Part shown: piece after piece, positions 59,518-64,000 of the stretch
Layout: every line of letters begins with the position of its first letter
Numbering within the stretch: the first letter of the stretch is position 1
Assembly (NCBI RefSeq): GCF_035083965.1
Contig: NC_089722.1
Span: 17,688,642-17,752,641, forward strand
Direction of reading: 5' to 3'
Source: Branchiostoma lanceolatum
Lineage: Eukaryota; Chordata; Leptocardii; Amphioxiformes; Branchiostomatidae
Length of the DNA: 64,000 nt
Position numbers and translations under genes: made by a program
Notes under the pieces: model-generated
The model's database searches: none
What the model was told of the DNA's origin: nothing
Seen by the model: only the letters and a program-made list of their open reading frames with translations

Positions 59518-62500
59518 ATGCCTCCTGAACCAAAAGGCCGCGCAGGGATGCACGCCCCCTGTCAACAGCCCGGAGAACTGCACCAGGTTGAGCACAACCT
59601 CCCAATTGCTATCGTCGGGATCGGTGAGTCTCCCTTCCATTTACATTTAACCATCTCCCCGCTGCCTTAATCTGTAACCATTAGGGAATTTGGTGCCAAA
59701 CGGCAACTTGAGAGTGCTATTAAGGTTAAAACAGAGAAAGAAAATATGTCATTTGTCCCCATGTGTGTGTAACTGGGTGTCCAATTCAATTAACCATTTC
59801 AAACTGAAAGCATCACATAATCTCCAGGATTAGTATTGTATTCAATTCAATTCCTATTCTCCAAGATTAGTAAGTATTTAATTAGATAACTATGTCCAAT
59901 TGTACATGTACATGTATCTAATATCGGTGACCAATTGGCTACTGTTTGGTCCTTTGACGACTGTATTTTCCACTGCTAGATCTGCTTGTAGATTTACCTC
60001 CACTTGCACGTTGGTTCCTTAACACCCCCTGGTGGTGGGGTGATGAGGGGTGTGTCAGCTTTCTCCATTCGTAAGCCCCTGTCACGCATCGCTAACCATG
60101 GCCCACGACCTTCTCTAAACGATGGTTAAACGTTCTTGTTCTTTGTACTTTCAGAAGTTTTCTTGCTCTTGTAATCTTATTATATGTCCATACCGTTTAA
60201 TTTCAACAGACTCATTTCCATACTCTGGCGCTTTTCGAAATCCGCTCTCGAGAGGGTACGATATGGCGGGAGCGTGTGTGACTTGGGCGAAAACGAAGTT
60301 CGGGAGATGTCTGTGATAGGTGTACATTCTAATTTTGCTGGGGCTCCTATAACAATCACCGCCCGGGCGTCGTTTCCGCTTGGCAATGGCGCCAGAGTTC
60401 GGAAAGGGGTCTATTATTGTCCGGCCTTCGCCTTCGTCGGAGATGAGACTTTAAGAGTTCTGCAGAAAAGCCACTAGTAAGTTCGTAACACCCCCCCCCC
60501 CCCCCCTCTCAGGTTGTCGGATGCCCGGCGGCACCACCAGCCCCTCCAAGTTTTGGGACGTCATCAGTGAAAGGAGAAACGTCATCACGGAGGTCCCGGC
60601 GGAACGATGGTCCCTCGACGTCTACCATAGCCCGGATCCGCACCAGTCGGGCACCCACGTCACGCGCAGGGCAGGGTTTGTGGACGACATCGACATGTTC
60701 GACCACACCTTCTTCAAGATCTCGCCTCGCGAGGCCGCCATGATGGACCCCCAGCAGCGCCATCTCCTGGAAGTGACGTACGAGGCGTTTGAAGATGCAG
60801 GTATCGTGCCCGAGAGTGTGTCTGAGTCGTGTGGTGTGTTTGTGGGAATAGGCATGATGGATTACGCTTTGAACATGGCCGATGACAAACACCTCTTCAA
60901 CTCCTATGCAAACACAGGAGTTGCGCATAGCGTTGCCGCCAACAGAATCTCCTATGCCTTCGATCTGAAGGGCCCAAGCCTTGCCGTAGACACGGCCTGC
61001 GCGGCGTCCATGACAGCCCTACATCTTGGATGTTCCTCCTTGAGGAACAAAGAGTGCGGCGTCGCCATCGTCGGGGGCAGCAACATCCTCCTGATGCCGG
61101 AGGTGACGGTAGCGTTCAGCGCCATGGGGGTGCTGTCGCCTGACGGATTCAGCTGTCCGTTTGACGCGTCTGCCAACGGCTACGTCCGCAGTGAGGGGTT
61201 CGGCGCCATCCTGTTGAAGCCCCTCGGCGACGCCATACGGGACAGAGATCACGTGTACAGCGTCATCAGGGGAAGTGCGATATCCGACAACGGCTTCAGT
61301 CAGAGCATCACCATGCCGTCATCGGGCGAACAGGAGAAGCTTATGAGAACAACCTACGCCCGTTTCGGAGTCCCCCTCTCAAGCGTCATGTACGTCGAGG
61401 CGCACGGGACAAGCACACCCGTCGGAGACCCTGCGGAGGCTGAAGCGATCGGTAAAGCCTTCGGTCGACGTCCCGCCTACCCGTTGAAAATTGGGTCTGC
61501 CAAGAGCAACTTCGGTCACATGGAGTGCGCAGCAGGCATGGTGGGGGTCATCAAGACAGCGCTGATGCTGGACAGGCGAGCCCTCTGTCCCTCCGTCAAC
61601 TACACCAAGCCCAGCCCCAAAGCTGACTTTGACGAGCTCGGCATCTCCGTGCAAACTGAGGTGGAGACCTTCCCTGCAAACAAGAAAGTGACCCTAGGCG
61701 TCAACAGCTTCGGGTTCGGAGGGGCCCTGGCCCACGTGATCATGGAAGAGAACAGCGGTACGCAGTCGTCACGTCCGTCCTACAACAAGAGGAGATGGCA
61801 GTTCGGACCAAGCGACGAAGAAGGTGACTTCATCATTCTTCCGCTCAGTGGAAAGTCTTCGGATGCCCTCAGAGACCTTTCCTCCAAGTGGCTGACGTAT
61901 GAAGAAGAGAAGGATGCCCTCAAAGTTTCCTCCTGGGTAGCCACGCGCAGGAGCCACTATCAAAACAGACTGGCCGTCGTGACCAATTCGGGAGCCAAGG
62001 CCAGAGAAGGACTACAGTGTTACGTCAACAAGATGGCTGCCGATGACGTCATCACCGGGACAGCACAGAGTTCCCGCCCGAAAGTTTGCTTCGTCTTTCC
62101 CGGTCAAGGGCAACAGTGGGACGACATGGGGAGGAAGCTGTATCAGATGGAACCGGTGTTCAGGGATACGGTCAATGCATGTGACCGGATCTTCACCCGA
62201 GTCAGTGGATGGTCCCTCTTGCAGAAGTCCGGGCTGTTTACTTCAAGCGACAGCCCCGCCGAGCTCACCCTCGCAGACATGGTAGTCTCCCAACCTGCGA
62301 TACTTTTCACCCAGCTTGGCTTGTTTGCTTTGCTGAAGCACTGGGGCATTTCACCGGATGTGATCGTCGGACACAGTCTCGGAGAGGTCGCTGCAGCCTA
62401 TGCGTGTGGTGGTCTGACTTTGGAGGAAACGATCCTGGCTATCCACATCAGAAGCACAGAACAGGCAAAACTACAGGGAACTGGGAGTATGGCGGCCATG

Positions 62501-64000
62501 CGCGCGTCAAGGGCAGAGGCCGAGGGGCTCATTGCCAAGTGCGAGGGCGTGAAAGTGGCATGCGACAACTCCCCTACATCTGTCACCATCGCGGGGGCAA
62601 CAGACGCCATCGCTACACTTCAAGATCAGAATCCGACAAAGGTGAAGATGCTTCGTGTCTCCTGCGCGTTCCACACCGAACACATGGACCCGATCAAAGA
62701 GCCGTTTCTTGGAGCGATGTCTTCCATACAGGCGAGCGGAAGAGGACAAGATCCTGCACCTGTGTACTCCACGGTGACAGGGGGCCGCTACACTGGGAAG
62801 TTTGACGGTCAGTATTGGTGGGAGAACATCAGAGGACAGGTCAAGTTCACGTCAGCCATTCAAGCCATCATCCAAGACCACAGTCCTGACGTTTTCATCG
62901 AGCTCGGTGCCTCCGCCACGCTGTTGTCTTCAGTCAACCAGACACTCAAGCACGAAAACTGCCCGATGAAAGTCACCGTGCCGTGCGGACAGCGTCAGCA
63001 AAACGACCACAAGTGCATGCTGCGTGCCTTGGCCACACTCTACGTGAATGGAGTGGACATCAACTGGACAAATGCCACCCAGGACGCTGCTGAATGGTCG
63101 TCCGTCCCGACGTACGCCTGGCAGCACCAGCGGCACTGGCAAGAAGCCGAAACCTCGCGGAAGAGGAGACTGGGTCTCGAGGATCGCAGCTTCAAGGGAC
63201 AAAACGGTGACGTCACCCTGGAAAAGTTTCCCTTCCTTGCAGACCACGTGGTGAATGAAAGCGTCGTGTTTCCAGGGGCGGGATACATTGAGTACATGGT
63301 GCAGATGGCTGTGGATAGCTCTGAAAACCCGGCGCTCGAGAACATCCAGTTCAAACAAGTCCTAGTCTGGCCAGAAGGCAGCGAAGTCAAGAAAGGCAAA
63401 GCCTCGGTACAGCTGACATGCACCAAAGAGGGAGGAAAGATGGAGGTAGCAACAGACAGAGTACACGCAGGATGTCATGTCAGCAAGTCAGAAGATGCCA
63501 GGTCAGAGGGCGGTTTGGACACCATCAAACCTTCAGAGGACATGAAGACAGTGGCATGTGAAACATTTTACCAGGGGTTCAGTGAGTTGGGATTGCTGTA
63601 CGGCTCCGAGTTCCAGGTCGTGAGTGAGGCGTTTGTGGGGGACTGGGAAGCCATCGGGTTCCTGAAGCCGGCAACGGATGCACAGCAAAGGGTCCAAACG
63701 ACAACGTTGGACGGCTGCTTCCAGGTTGCCCTTTCTGCCATTGGACCAAGCTCGACTCTGTATCTTCCTACTCAGATCGCCACATTCAAGATGAACGTGC
63801 CCTCTCTACCGCTCGGGGAGCCCATGGTAGCTCGTGCCACGGTCGTTTCCCGTACCAGCATGTCTTTCCACGCTAACATCACACTGGCAACTGCCCAGGG
63901 GAAGATCCTTGCACAAATCGACGGCTTCGAAGCGACAAATGTTTCAGGCATCAAGACAGACGTAGACACGGACAGCTGTCTGTATGAAACAACATGGCAA
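59518..64000 (+). CDS. Animal type I polyketide synthase, N-terminal 1198 aa (KS-AT-DH)
   Basis: The start exon (59473-59623, ATG at 59518) and the next exon (from 60513) join in phase 1 to give LPIAIVGIG-CRMPGG. The second exon stays open to the window edge, so the 3' part is missing. Ketosynthase, about residues 29-455: Cys198 in VDTACAAS, His333 in EAHGTS and His371 in KSNFGHMECAAG form the expected triad. Acyltransferase, about 558-860: FPGQGQQW, Ser657 in GHSLGE, and His756 in CAFH, nearest the malonyl-type HAFH signature. Dehydratase, about 930-1190: His947 in DHVV...FPGAGY and Asp1102 in LDGCFQ. The order matches fatty acid synthase-like iterative synthases of animals (sea urchin and fish Pks types). 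KR, ER and ACP would lie beyond 64000. A fatty acid synthase is less likely because of the CRMPGG start and ~28-residue N-terminal extension. The product cannot be predicted. Confidence 0.93.

Noticed and set aside
60509..63426. Several minus-strand frames of 70-142 codons
   Set aside because: They are shadows of the GC-rich polyketide synthase exon on the plus strand.

Overview
The window looks like animal nuclear DNA and most resembles a cephalochordate (Branchiostoma, amphioxus) genome; the organism call is an inference. The support is: small exons with GT/AG junctions that join in frame, wide intergenic space full of short inverted-repeat transposons and tRNA-derived SINEs, long (CA)n tracts, and an animal-type polyketide synthase. 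There are no operons, ribosome-binding sites or CRISPR arrays. Gene models were built by hand by matching splice phases.

Layout. 0-6.4 kb: no gene recognised; miniature transposons, a 1.9 kb element with terminal inverted repeats and a 5 bp duplication, an octamer-rich tandem repeat and a 38 bp minisatellite. 6.4-7.6 kb (minus): first two coding exons of a class A GPCR, flanked by decayed copies of parts of its second exon. 7.6-20.6 kb: gene-poor, repeats only. 20.6-41.0 kb (minus): three consecutive genes for proteins with two N-terminal membrane segments and long polar tails (1100 aa in four coding exons, 419 aa in one, 237 aa in two). The first two are clear paralogues, sharing a Cys/Asp-Arg loop and a VHYTR motif; the third has a similar shape and three PPxY motifs. 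41.0-44.6 kb: SINEs and repeats. 44.7-48.9 kb (plus): a complete cytosolic sulfotransferase, six coding exons and 299 aa, with introns full of inverted-repeat elements and one LINE fragment. 49-57 kb: no gene recognised; microsatellites, a LINE 3' end and tandem duplications. 57.7-64.0 kb (plus): 5' end of an animal polyketide synthase, with a TATA box, a non-coding leader exon, a short start exon and a large exon that is open to the window edge (KS, AT and DH seen; the rest lies beyond 64000).

The genes do not form an obvious pathway. The sulfotransferase and the polyketide synthase are both small-molecule enzymes about 9 kb apart, but nothing in the sequence links them functionally. The most notable points are the two-membrane-segment gene cluster, which I could not assign to a named family, and the polyketide synthase with a duplicated promoter region.
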